From: Yoonia vestfoldensis SKA53
GTDB lineage: Bacteria; Pseudomonadota; Alphaproteobacteria; Rhodobacterales; Rhodobacteraceae
Length of the DNA stretch: 64,000 nucleotides
Direction: 5' to 3'
Assembly: GCF_000152785.1 (NCBI RefSeq)
Contig: NZ_CH672414.1
Coordinates: 1,481,154 to 1,545,153, forward strand
Shown here: piece by piece, positions 54,543 through 63,910 of the stretch
How the letters are laid out: every line of letters begins with the position of its first letter
Numbering within the stretch: position 1 is the first letter of the stretch
Program-made: the position numbers and the translations under genes
Notes under the pieces: model-generated
Seen by the model: only the letters and a program-made list of their open reading frames with translations
Told to the model about the DNA's origin: nothing
The model's database searches: none

Positions 54543-55284
54543 TCTACAAGTGAGGTTCGCATGGTTTTTGCTCTTATCCCCCTGCAACACTTTATTGTCT
54601 TTGTAGCACGGCAACTTACTATAACAGGAAAAAAAGCACACACAAGAAGAACGTGATGATCGATGTTGGGTCAATCTGTCAACAGGCTCCTCAAACCTGA
54701 GCGCCGCTTTGAAGCACTAAAGAGCCGTTCTACTGCTATGTCTCTTGTCAAGAGGCCTCTTTTTCCAATCACGAACCACTGCATTCATAGCCAAATAGTG
54801 CAGAAAAACATCAGTGTTTCTGAAGGGTAGATTTGTCTTTAATAGGATCAGGCCCTATCGCAACTTCATGAACAGCTGGCATCGTACAGTGCGTGTAACA
54901 GCCGTGTTGATGCCGACCTACCCATGGCCGCAGCACGTGTAGCAATCAGCACGGGTTGCTGCGCTACGCGGCGTTTTTGGGCGTAACCATGCAGATTACC
55001 GCAAAAAATGCTTGCAGATGTTCATTGCTCAAAAGGCTGGCAGGCATAGTTTAAGTTGCTCACCCTATAAAATCGAAGGGGTTTGATTGGGCAAGATTCC
55101 AAGAGGCAATTTTTAGGTAAGACCTGCCGACCCGTAAGAGGGCTTAAGAAGTGTTGCCCATTTGGGGTCGGCAGCGCGTATAGTTCTGCTGCTGTCATAG
55201 GGCACCACAGCAGCAAAGCCTTGTTACCTTTGTAGCATTCACTATTTCTACATCGTTATCCATTGGAAAAAATTTGGAGCTCCA
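54543..55284. other. Intergenic region upstream of the RTX gene
   Basis: 742 bp between the divergent response-regulator remnant and the RTX gene. It has a short palindrome (AAGAGGCCTCTT near 54758) but no supported gene. A 64-codon minus frame at 55022 is weak. Confidence 0.4.
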
Positions 55285-58200
55285 ATGGAATATCAGCGTT
55301 CAACTCGTAGGCTAGATCCTTTAAACCCCAAATATTCTTTACAAAAACAGAAAGTTATTAACGGGTCAGTCGTGATGGCTACAGCGCTGGGGCTTGGCGC
55401 TTGCCGCAGCTCAGAAGGTTCGACGGAGGGTACAACTACAACGGTAAGTGGCTTTGCTATCAAAGGGCCGCTTGATGATTTTCGCGTGTTCATCGATGGC
55501 AACTTGAATGGCATCTATGATGCGGGTGAGGCCGTTGCCATTTCTGACACCGACGGTGCCTTCAGCCTGCAAGCGCCTGCAGGTCAAACGCTGCATGGCG
55601 AGGTTACCTCGACAACTATAGATGCAGCATCAGGGCGTGTTATTGCGGGTCACTTTGCGGCAGCACCGGCTGGGGCGACAATCATGTCGCCAATGACCAC
55701 TGTTCTTGCTCAGACCACGTTGTCCGAGACCGAACTACGTCAGGCCTTGGGGCTGTCAGTCGACCTGTTGAGCTACAATCCGTTTGATGCAGCTAATATC
55801 AGCACTACAGCTGCTCGGGATGCCGAACATGTGGCCCAGCAACTTGCCAATATCACCCGCGCAATAACCGGCCTTGGTCAGGGCGCAGGACTTGACGCAC
55901 GTCCAGCTTTTGACATCGCATCTGGAGCTTTAAACACGGTGCTTGTGCAGCACGTGACCCAAAACCCCAACATTGAGATGGATATGTGGGGAGATATGAC
56001 CATTGGGGCGGTTATGTCCGCGTACCGAGCGGGTCTTGAAGCGGCAGGCCACTCCACTACTGTTCTTGACGCGCTGCAGGCAGAGATAGACAGCGCCATC
56101 GACATCGTAAACCAGCGTATCCTTGCGGTTGGCAGCCTGACCTCGACAGAAGCGCGGGCGGTCTTTGGGCTACCATCAGACCTCTATGATCAGATAAAGG
56201 ATGCAGCGACAGCAATCGCAAATGGCGAAGCCAACCCCGGCCTGTCCCTCGACACATGGGCAGGTTTGGAACAGCAACTGGCCGAGAACGGCTTTGTGCC
56301 GCCACCGCCCGGACCGCCTGCTCCGCCTGCGCCTGTAGGCGCAGCACCGGTGTTCACCGTGAACAATCCGACCGACACATTCACCGTTCAATCCGACATC
56401 GATGCGACGCTAGAGGTGACCGGCGGCGGCGTTCTGGCGAACCTAGTGGGTGGCAACGCCTTTACCTTGGTCCAGCAGGGCGCCGTGACCACCGGCACCC
56501 TCTTCGCCCGCGCAAACGGCCAGACCAGCGCCGTCTCGGCGCAAACCTTCACCCTCGGCACGGCCGGCAACGTTACGATCGATACCACCGGTGCCAGCAA
56601 CCGCGTTGACTTCATCCTCGGCGGGGATGGCAACGACAACATTTTGGCAGGATCAGGGAACGATCACATCATAGGTGGAGCTGGAAACGACACTCTTGAT
56701 GGGGGTGCGGGTGTGGATCGGATACATGCGGGCGATGGCGACGATATCATTCTCGGCGACAATGATGATGTAAGTCTCGATGGTGGTAACGGAACCGATA
56801 CTTTGCGCCTGTTCGCTAGCTTCACTTCAAACCGCGATATTTCTCAAATGACTTCCATCGAAGTCATCACACTAATGGCGGATAGCTTAACCCTAGACAT
56901 GAGAGGGGTATTTGAGGCTGAAACGCTGAACGGATTTGCTACGGGTGCCAGCACGATCATCGGTGGGAATGCAAATGAGACCATCACAGGTGGTATGGGC
57001 AATGACAACTTAGACGGAGGTAATGGCGACAACATTTTGGATGGAGCCGGCGGTAACGACACATTAACCGGTCAACTTGGTCACGATACGTTTCGGATCA
57101 CGGCAGGGACCGATACTGTCAACAGGTTCATGGGATCTGATGTTGTTGTGGTATCGGCCGGGGCAACTGCGATCGTGAATGTTGCACAGGAATTTACCGC
57201 AACGAATGCGTCACGAAACAATGGCGGTGCAGCTGCAAATGCCAGATTCAACGTCGACACGCTGAATGTCGACTTTGCGAACTTCTCAGCAATGACTGTG
57301 GTAGATGCCGTAACCGAAGGCATCGACATAAGGGGTGCAGCTGCTGTCGGAGGGCTTGGTACATCCATAATTACCGGCACGAACGGAAACGATACGATCG
57401 AAGGCTTTTCGACTGTTAACGCAGGTGCGGGGGATGATACCGTAACCGGAGCTGCTGGAAACAGCACAATTACCGGTGGCGCAGGGGCGGATACGCTGGC
57501 TGGTGGTGGTGGTAACGACACCTTCGTGTTCGGTGCCACGGACTCGGCATCAGTTCCAGGCGCTGGAACTACAGATGCCACCGGTTCTGACCGGATTACT
57601 GATTGGAACGCTGGTGATCTCATCCGGGTAACTGGGCAGGTTGCCAGCGGTTTTAATGTCGGAACTCACGTACTTGTTGGCCTCGTCGACCCATTTACTC
57701 CGGGTGCCAACGGAGCCGTAATTTTCGCGCAAAACTTTGTTAATACCACATACCTGGTCGCAATGGATGGAAATCTAGCTGACGGCGACGGGTTTGATAT
57801 CGCCGTCGATGTAACAAACGCCGATACTACTGCAGCATTCACAAATGCAGCAGCGGCACGGGCCGCTACTCAGTTCGATGTGACCCTTGCGGACGGCGGT
57901 GCTACCGTGGTGCTTGGAGCAAATGCGGATACCTTAGTAGGCGGAAATGGCGCAGACAACATCACTGGCGGTGGCGGCGCCGATACGCTGACTGGTGGCG
58001 CAGGCGCAGATACGATTACCGGCGGGGCAGGTGCGGATACCTTGATTGGTAGTGCTGGCGACGACATCTTTCTTATTGGTGCTGCAGGAAAAGGAGAAGG
58101 CTCTCATCACGAGTTAGGCGAAATCATCGATGGCGGTGAGGGTAACGATACGGTCCGCTTTGTTTCTACCAAGCCTAACGATACTTTGCAGCTCACAGCT

Positions 58201-59010
58201 GATGTCAAAGTAGAAACCGTCGCGATTAGCGACGCCCACGGCAGCACAGTAGGCACCTCGAATTCCAATATCGATGCGAGCAACATGATTAATACAGAAC
58301 ATGTCATCTTGATCGGAAACAATGGTGCCAATCAACTTACAGGTAACGCTGGAAACAATACGATTATTGGAGGTGGCGGTAACGATTTAATCCGCGGTGG
58401 TCCTGGTGATGATAATCTTTCGGGAGGTGCTGGTAGTGAAGATTTCATTTTTAATTTGAGCGATACTGGTGTGAACAGAATTACAGACTTTCAAGTGTCC
58501 GTGGATGACATAATTCTAGAGGTCACCGGGTTAAGTGATCGTGATGGCGTCGCTGTTGCCGCTGATACCATTAACAACTTAAGCTTTGACTCAATTGATA
58601 ATATCGATTTTGGGACAGCTAATCTTGGGAGCGGCGATGTAATTGTCGAGGTACTAACCGACAGCCGTTTTGGATTTTCTTCAGGATTGGCAATCAATTT
58701 AGACTTTGCGACTTCCACCCCTAACGAAATCGTAACCGCGGTCGAAGCAGTATTTGCAGGTAACAATTGGGGGGGGGACGGCCAGGCAGCCTACATCGAA
58801 AGCGCGAATTCCGAAGACCTCCTGTTTATTATGTATGAGGCGGCAGGCGAGGGAGATACGCAAGATGCGGTACTTATTCGCGCAACGGGTGACGGGGTTG
58901 CAGATAGTTTTGACGGAGAGTTATCGCTTAACGGCATATTGTTGAACGTCGCCGCCAACAGTCTGTCCGCAGTTGATTTCACGAACGTATTTGCTATCGA
59001 ATTTGGCTAG
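55285..59010 (+). CDS. Large RTX (calcium-binding repeat) surface protein
   Basis: 1241 residues, acidic. Nonapeptide GGxGxDxLx clusters are at about residues 445-495, 558-597, 705-752, 875-930 and 1008-1052, between non-repeat beta-rich domains. The N-terminus has a hydrophobic stretch ending LGLGAC (Cys40), which reads like a lipobox and is unusual for a type I-secreted RTX protein, then an EF-hand-like DGNLNGIYDAGE. GGAGCTCC precedes ATG 55285. No type I exporter genes are in the window. Likely adhesin or matrix protein. Confidence 0.88.
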   Translation: MEYQRSTRRLDPLNPKYSLQKQKVINGSVVMATALGLGACRSSEGSTEGTTTTVSGFAIKGPLDDFRVFIDGNLNGIYDAGEAVAISDTDGAFSLQAPAGQTLHGEVTSTTIDAASGRVIAGHFAAAPAGATIMSPMTTVLAQTTLSETELRQALGLSVDLLSYNPFDAANISTTAARDAEHVAQQLANITRAITGLGQGAGLDARPAFDIASGALNTVLVQHVTQNPNIEMDMWGDMTIGAVMSAYRAGLEAAGHSTTVLDALQAEIDSAIDIVNQRILAVGSLTSTEARAVFGLPSDLYDQIKDAATAIANGEANPGLSLDTWAGLEQQLAENGFVPPPPGPPAPPAPVGAAPVFTVNNPTDTFTVQSDIDATLEVTGGGVLANLVGGNAFTLVQQGAVTTGTLFARANGQTSAVSAQTFTLGTAGNVTIDTTGASNRVDFILGGDGNDNILAGSGNDHIIGGAGNDTLDGGAGVDRIHAGDGDDIILGDNDDVSLDGGNGTDTLRLFASFTSNRDISQMTSIEVITLMADSLTLDMRGVFEAETLNGFATGASTIIGGNANETITGGMGNDNLDGGNGDNILDGAGGNDTLTGQLGHDTFRITAGTDTVNRFMGSDVVVVSAGATAIVNVAQEFTATNASRNNGGAAANARFNVDTLNVDFANFSAMTVVDAVTEGIDIRGAAAVGGLGTSIITGTNGNDTIEGFSTVNAGAGDDTVTGAAGNSTITGGAGADTLAGGGGNDTFVFGATDSASVPGAGTTDATGSDRITDWNAGDLIRVTGQVASGFNVGTHVLVGLVDPFTPGANGAVIFAQNFVNTTYLVAMDGNLADGDGFDIAVDVTNADTTAAFTNAAAARAATQFDVTLADGGATVVLGANADTLVGGNGADNITGGGGADTLTGGAGADTITGGAGADTLIGSAGDDIFLIGAAGKGEGSHHELGEIIDGGEGNDTVRFVSTKPNDTLQLTADVKVETVAISDAHGSTVGTSNSNIDASNMINTEHVILIGNNGANQLTGNAGNNTIIGGGGNDLIRGGPGDDNLSGGAGSEDFIFNLSDTGVNRITDFQVSVDDIILEVTGLSDRDGVAVAADTINNLSFDSIDNIDFGTANLGSGDVIVEVLTDSRFGFSSGLAINLDFATSTPNEIVTAVEAVFAGNNWGGDGQAAYIESANSEDLLFIMYEAAGEGDTQDAVLIRATGDGVADSFDGELSLNGILLNVAANSLSAVDFTNVFAIEFG

Positions 59011-59375
59011 CATTTAGATCAAACGATAGGCCTGAACCCTTAGTGCTAGAATGATTCAATTTCCGACCTAACGGGGCTGATGAAGTGGCGCACAAAATGC
59101 CCGTATTGTCGACCAATAGGATGCGGATGGCGGGCCGGCCAAAACGGGCCGGTACCTAGACATCAATGAACAGCAAAAGGCGCTGCATAGACAAAACCTT
59201 CATGGAACAGCCTTGCCACAACCTAAAATATGCATGCGCCTATCTGAACGTTTGCGAAACGGGATTTTTACAAACACCAAAGCCCTGACACAGCACATCC
59301 CGCAATCTTTGTAAGTGACGTTTTCTTCTGTTTACGATAATTAATTGTGCAAGTTCATCGCTTTAGACACCACCG
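59011..59375. other. Intergenic region between RTX gene and response regulator
   Basis: 365 bp at a convergent junction. A hairpin CCGGCC-AAAACG-GGCCGG lies at 59135-59152 without a T-tract. No gene seen. Confidence 0.4.
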
Positions 59376-60053
59376 CTAGCTGGTAATTCGCATCGGCAAG
59401 TTCAACCGATAGCCGTAGCCACGCATAGTTTCCAAGGTGCTCTTGGCACAGCCGAGTGAGGCGAGTTTCTTGCGGAGCCGGACAATCCGCACGTCAATGG
59501 CCTTGCGTGAGCCCTGGTCTAGATCCAGATTTAGTACTTCAGCCATTTCAAACCGCTCTAAGCCTCGCGCGCCAGCGATCGATAGGCGATACAAGATAGC
59601 CAATTCGCTGCCAGATATGGGACAGCTTGCTTGATCAAAATGCATTACCTGCGTAACCCGATTAACTGATAAGCCAATGTGTTCTGCATTCAGTCCCGCA
59701 TGACGCTGCGTAAGGCGACGGACAGTCGACAACAGCACAGCTGGATTGGTAGGCTTGGTAAGATAAATGTCAGCACCAAGCTCGTAGCCCTTAACTATGT
59801 CTCCATCCCAATCACGCGCAGACAAAATAATAATTGCTGCTCCTGGGTCACTTGCTCGTATAGATTTCACTAATGAATAGCCGTCCATTTCTGGAAGATT
59901 TAAGTCAATAATAAAAAGGCCAACTGTCGTATTAGTCTCTAAATAACTCTCTGCATCCTCACACTGCACAACCGTATAGCCATTTTGTTCGAGGAAAAGT
60001 GCGGTATAATTTCGTAGGTCTTCATTATCTTCTATTAAAGCAATAGTAGTCAT
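59376..60053 (-). CDS. OmpR/PhoB-type response regulator
   Basis: 225 residues. Receiver with phospho-Asp50 in IIDLNLPEMDG, acidic pocket EDNED and Lys in YLTKPTNP; C-terminal winged helix with KAIDVRIVRLRKKL and RGYGYRL. Lies 53 bp downstream of the kinase gene on the same strand, so they form a pair. Targets unknown; the nearby RTX gene is a candidate. Confidence 0.92.
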   Translation of the reverse strand: MTTIALIEDNEDLRNYTALFLEQNGYTVVQCEDAESYLETNTTVGLFIIDLNLPEMDGYSLVKSIRASDPGAAIIILSARDWDGDIVKGYELGADIYLTKPTNPAVLLSTVRRLTQRHAGLNAEHIGLSVNRVTQVMHFDQASCPISGSELAILYRLSIAGARGLERFEMAEVLNLDLDQGSRKAIDVRIVRLRKKLASLGCAKSTLETMRGYGYRLNLPMRITS

Positions 60054-60106
60054 TGGTACCTCGTGTGGTGAAGATATTAATTAAGGACAAACGATTGCTA
60101 CAAATG

Positions 60107-61954
60107 CTACATACCACTTGAAAACGATAGGCGCATTACAAACTCGTCATCGCTCTTCAATATCTTTAGCTCTGCACCGAAAGCATGAGTTAAATATTTT
60201 GCAAGGTATAAACCAAGACCTGTACCTGGCTGATTGGCGTTAGTTGTGTCTCGATAGTATTTTTCGAAAAGACGGTCTGGTTCTAGGATTGGGCGGCTCA
60301 ATGCATTTTTTATCAAAACGTCAATACTATCCGATAACTTCTCAATGGTAATCGAAACCTGTGTTTTAGGTTTTTTATATTTTTCTCCATTCCCAACAAG
60401 ATTACTTAAAACAATATATAGTCCATTCCAATCAGCATTTACTTTTATGTCCATACACTCAATATTTGCAGAGCTATCGACCGACTTCAGTACATTTTTG
60501 ATCAAGCTACATAAATCTATCTCTGTTGTCTCCAGCACAAAAGCGCCGCGCTCGATGTGCTCTACACGACTAATTTGGTTTAAAACTGTACTGATGCTGT
60601 CTGTAGATTTCTGAAGTATCTTCTGATCAATCCGTCCGACAGCTTCAGCCATCTGCAAGGTAGCCAATGGCGTTTTAATTTCATGAGCTAACGTTTCCAG
60701 CAAGCGCTTCATTTCAGATCGCTTTTCTTGCTCAAGTAGCGACAGCTCAATGAAATGCTGGGCACGCAGCTCTAATTCTGTATTTGCTCGATAGGTGCGT
60801 TGCTGATGTTTTAACATGGCGTATGCAATAAAACCACCAGGAACCAGAGCATAATTCATAAACATTATATCTGAAATACGCAAGTAATTACTGTTTTCGA
60901 AATATGAAAGAATAAACAGCAAAATTAGAGGAATAGCCTGCAAAATAAAGTATGCGCCAACAGCAGTACGTGACAGCTGGATCTTTGATGTGTCGATTTT
61001 ATTTTGCCGAGGCAAAACTACCATCATTGCGCCTAAAAGAAGAGTTAGGAGTGCTGAGATATTATTGACAATGAGCGCAAGTGATACTTCTCCTGAAATA
61101 AAAAAAACAGTTTTCGCAAGAGCACTCAGAAGAACCATAATTAAGAATGCCTTGATGGCCGTTTTGCAATAAATCGTACGTAACAATGCAAAATCAAATA
61201 ATTGGGCAACTGTAATATAGGCGAGCCCAGTAACGTTGTGTATTAGGTCCTGCGGTGGCAGACTTTCTAGACTAGTCAAAAATCTCCACATTCCAGAGTG
61301 GACAAATAATGCCCCCGAAAACATTGCCAATCTGAGTATAAATGTTAAAAGCAAAAGTTGTGGACTGCTTACCACTGCGCTTGTCGCCCATGCAAAATAC
61401 AGCAATGTTATTCCGAAAGATAAAGAAAACCAAAACACAGAAGTTATTGCCAAATGTCGCGCTTCATTAAAGCCAACAATCTTAAAAGATGGATAAATTA
61501 CGTTTTTTGACGCAATTTCGATATAGATAGGTGCATCCAACTGATAACTTGTTAGTGTGACTGAATACCCTTCGGGTATCATACTTATCGGCGATGTTTC
61601 CCGATCTCCTGCGTTTAGAATTTTTTCATATCCATGAACACTGTTTGCAAACACCTGTATATTGTCGATGTGGACTGGGGTGATGATCAAATGCTGACCA
61701 TCAACTACATTATCTGTTTGTGCATTGATGCGAAACCAAACTGGCTTATCTTTAAATCCTAAGTTTTTTCCAAGGTCGAATTTTGAGAAGGTGACGTTCT
61801 TCTGACTTACAATTTCTTCAATCTCATAATCACCGATAACGTAGTTGATCTCAATGTGCGCTGTCTCGGCTACAGCCATAACTGTCGAGAATAGCACAAT
61901 TAGAGTACCAACGAAGCTTAAGATTAAGTGCTTTAGAAGAACAGTTACTGGCAT
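60107..61954 (-). CDS. 7TMR-DISM-type sensor histidine kinase
   Basis: 615 residues. Signal/anchor (7-29), periplasmic DISM-like domain (about 30-165), seven hydrophobic segments (about 168-385), then HisKA with His424 in TLAHEIKTPL, N-box LSNLVGNGEKY and G-box GTGLGLYLAKY. The periplasmic module usually binds carbohydrate-like ligands. Partner of the OmpR-type regulator downstream. Confidence 0.9.
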   Translation of the reverse strand: MPVTVLLKHLILSFVGTLIVLFSTVMAVAETAHIEINYVIGDYEIEEIVSQKNVTFSKFDLGKNLGFKDKPVWFRINAQTDNVVDGQHLIITPVHIDNIQVFANSVHGYEKILNAGDRETSPISMIPEGYSVTLTSYQLDAPIYIEIASKNVIYPSFKIVGFNEARHLAITSVFWFSLSFGITLLYFAWATSAVVSSPQLLLLTFILRLAMFSGALFVHSGMWRFLTSLESLPPQDLIHNVTGLAYITVAQLFDFALLRTIYCKTAIKAFLIMVLLSALAKTVFFISGEVSLALIVNNISALLTLLLGAMMVVLPRQNKIDTSKIQLSRTAVGAYFILQAIPLILLFILSYFENSNYLRISDIMFMNYALVPGGFIAYAMLKHQQRTYRANTELELRAQHFIELSLLEQEKRSEMKRLLETLAHEIKTPLATLQMAEAVGRIDQKILQKSTDSISTVLNQISRVEHIERGAFVLETTEIDLCSLIKNVLKSVDSSANIECMDIKVNADWNGLYIVLSNLVGNGEKYKKPKTQVSITIEKLSDSIDVLIKNALSRPILEPDRLFEKYYRDTTNANQPGTGLGLYLAKYLTHAFGAELKILKSDDEFVMRLSFSSGM

Positions 61955-62176
61955 CAGGGTTTACTCTCACAGAGGGTCCGCAATGTTGATAATACCCTGC
62001 TACGGCGGTATTTGCAAAGTTGCCTAACATTGTGTTTGCGACTATGTTTGAAACACTGTGTTTAACACAGCGTTTGTGGTTATGGTGAAATTGAACAGCA
62101 TCGCACATTATATAGCACACCGTGATTTCGTGCCGATTAACCTTTTAATATCAATGACTTACAGCTAACACAAGTC
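61955..62176. other. Right arm of the island, inside the att copy
   Basis: Gene-free. It carries the palindrome AACACTGTGTT-T-AACACAGCGTT at 62052-62074, close to the copy in the left arm, and ends at the 48-bp att repeat. Confidence 0.65.
62052..62074. repeat. Palindrome AACACTGTGTT-N-AACACAGCGTT, copy 2
   Basis: Differs from the left-arm copy (27297-27319) by one arm base and the central base. It lies about 100 bp inside the right att, as a recombinase arm site could. Confidence 0.7.
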
Positions 62177-62224
62177 TTGAAAATCCTCGTGTCGGTGGTT
62201 CGATTCCGCCCCTGGGCACCATTT
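62177..62224 (+). repeat. Direct repeat att, right copy (tRNA-Phe 3' end)
   Basis: 48 bp identical to 27157-27204: anticodon loop through CCA and ATTT. There is no tRNA 5' half in front of it, so this is a displaced 3' end and not a gene. Confidence 0.93.
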
Positions 62225-63121
62225 TAACAAATATATAAAATGGCTGAGCTTTCGTACAGTTTCACGAAACGTGCTGCACACTCATCGCATAGTTTTGTCG
62301 CGCATTTGTGGGCCGAATTACTGCGTTGAACACAGTGTTTGTGAGTCGCGGGTTTTGACGCAATGCTTTGGATACAGATAACAAACACCCTGTTTGTGAC
62401 ACGGGTCTTTAAAACAGTTTGCGGAATGGCGTCAGACGTCCAGTCGGGCAGATTACATATGCACTGCCGGCGCCCGAAAGCTCGTCGTTATCGGGCAAGC
62501 CTTATACAAATCTCCACAAAATTTTGCCAGCCCCGCCGCGCGGACAATACAATTGCTAGATTTATGACGTTAACGCAGCGCATTCAGTCTGCACTTATAT
62601 CCCAAGCGAAGGTTTCTTCCCTGACGCCCAATCAGTTTTTCACAATATGTCGCAAAAGAAAAATACCCCACCACGTCTCTAATGTGGTGGGGTATTCACG
62701 TTTTTGAACAAGATTGGGTAACCCCAATGGATAAGCAAGGATTTATCGCAAACCGCGACGGGTCAATAAATCTAAAGATATATGCAGTGCAAGTAAAATA
62801 AATAAAAGGATCAAATACGTCAGTTCTGTTGTAGGGATACAGAACATGTCAGCAAAAAATTACCGTGTTTATTAGGAAGCGCGCTTTCTGATACGGAGCA
62901 CACTGAGCGTGCCACGATCAAAACTGTTTGATCTCGAATTCAATGATGCCCTAGTGACATCTCGTATCACAGCGGTGTTGTATTTGATCGACTTATATTC
63001 ATCGCCGAAAACAACATCAGTTCATTAAGGCCATCGAAGCTAAAACGCTTTTCACCAAATGATCCCGTTTGCATCAATAGAGACTACTTTTCGTTCTATT
63101 CTACACAACAGGATACTTCGC
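62225..63121. other. Region after the right att: duplicated arm and terminator
   Basis: 897 bp. The first roughly 130 bp align without gaps to the left arm (27205-27333), with a degenerate palindrome at 62317-62339. A hairpin lies at 62662-62696. A 114-codon plus frame (62363-62707) runs through that hairpin and is not credible. The rest holds nothing I can support. Confidence 0.6.
62662..62696. terminator. Strong bidirectional-type terminator hairpin
   Basis: AATACCCCACCAC (62662-62674) and GTGGTGGGGTATT (62684-62696) form a perfect 13-bp stem with a 9-nt loop. The minus-strand read-out continues TTTCTTTT, the plus-strand CACGTTTTT. It would stop liv transcription about 430 bp past livF, or insulate the island junction. 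Confidence 0.78.
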
Positions 63122-63871
63122 TTAAATCGCCAGGTATTGCGCCCGTAGATCACTGTTTTCGAGAACTTCAGCAGCAGATCCATCAAAAACGACTGACCCT
63201 GTATCAAGAATTACTGCACGATCAGCCAGCTTGAGAGCGGCGACGGCATTTTGTTCGACGATCACGGTTGTAATGCCTTGATCGCGGATGACGCCTAAAG
63301 TCTTTGCGATCTCCTGAACAATGACCGGTGCCAGTCCTTCATAAGGCTCATCCAGCAAAAGAACCTTGATATCGCGCGCGAGTGCCCGCGCGATTGCCAG
63401 CATCTGCTGCTCGCCCCCAGACAGCGTTACACCTTCCTGCTTGCGACGTTCACCAAGGCGCGGGAATAGGTCATAAATACGGTCCAGCGACCACCCTTTT
63501 GGCGGAGCGATCTGAGCGAGCTGCAAGTTCTCTTCCACGGTCAAGCCAGCGATAATACGACGATCTTCTGGAACAAGTGCAATCCCTGCTGCGGCAGCTT
63601 GGTGGCTTTTCATTTCATGCAGGGGTTTGTGATCAAGCCAAATCTCTCCATGTCGCAATTCGGGATTACCAAGCCGCGCTATTGTTCGAAGCGTGGATGT
63701 TTTACCTGCGCCATTCCGGCCAAGAAGAGCAAGAATTTCGCCTTCATGGATACTAAAACTTATGTTTTGGACGATATAACTTTCGCCGTAATACGCCTCG
63801 ACCTCCCACAAACTTAGAAAGGCTGGGCTTGTCGCGGCATTGTTAGCGTGCTTGTTGAAAGGTGCGTTCAT
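63122..63871 (-). CDS. livF: Branched-chain amino acid ABC transporter ATP-binding protein
   Basis: 249 residues. Walker A GRNGAGKT, signature LSGGEQQ, Walker B VLLLDEP and the LivF-typical PEDRRI segment. It imports branched-chain amino acids or related ligands with LivG and the LivH/M permeases. 39 bp downstream of livG on the same strand; marks the return of core genes. Confidence 0.92.
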   Translation of the reverse strand: MNAPFNKHANNAATSPAFLSLWEVEAYYGESYIVQNISFSIHEGEILALLGRNGAGKTSTLRTIARLGNPELRHGEIWLDHKPLHEMKSHQAAAAGIALVPEDRRIIAGLTVEENLQLAQIAPPKGWSLDRIYDLFPRLGERRKQEGVTLSGGEQQMLAIARALARDIKVLLLDEPYEGLAPVIVQEIAKTLGVIRDQGITTVIVEQNAVAALKLADRAVILDTGSVVFDGSAAEVLENSDLRAQYLAI

Positions 63872-63910
63872 GTAATCCTCCGGAAAGGGGTTCGTCTTGT
63901 GACGTATCCC

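Larger units (their letters stand above)
27205..62224. mobile_element. Genomic island integrated at tRNA-Phe (about 35 kb)
   Basis: Bounded by 48-bp direct repeats of the tRNA 3' end, spaced 35,020 bp apart. Content contrasts with both flanks: recombinases, H-NS-like protein, IS elements, orphan genes and two-component systems with more AT-rich sequence. Neither tyrosine recombinase is next to an att copy (they are at 38288 and 40487), so the island may be a composite of several insertions. Mobility is not shown. Confidence 0.88.

Noticed and set aside
54740-54775. Terminator at the AAGAGGCCTCTT palindrome
   Set aside because: No loop and no adjacent gene end; too short to call.
55022-55216. 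64-codon minus frame with GQHFLSPLTGR
   Set aside because: Slight resemblance to GQHFLGLRTGR of the 50077 gene, but too short and unsupported; could be a decayed relative.
62177-62224. Second tRNA-Phe gene
   Set aside because: Only the 3' part is present; the acceptor 5' strand and D-arm are missing.
27205-62224. CRISPR array or prophage
   Set aside because: No regularly spaced repeats; no capsid, terminase, tail or lysis genes, so not a prophage despite the integrases.
62363-62707. 114-codon plus frame after the right att
   Set aside because: Runs through the duplicated arm and a terminator hairpin; no protein features.
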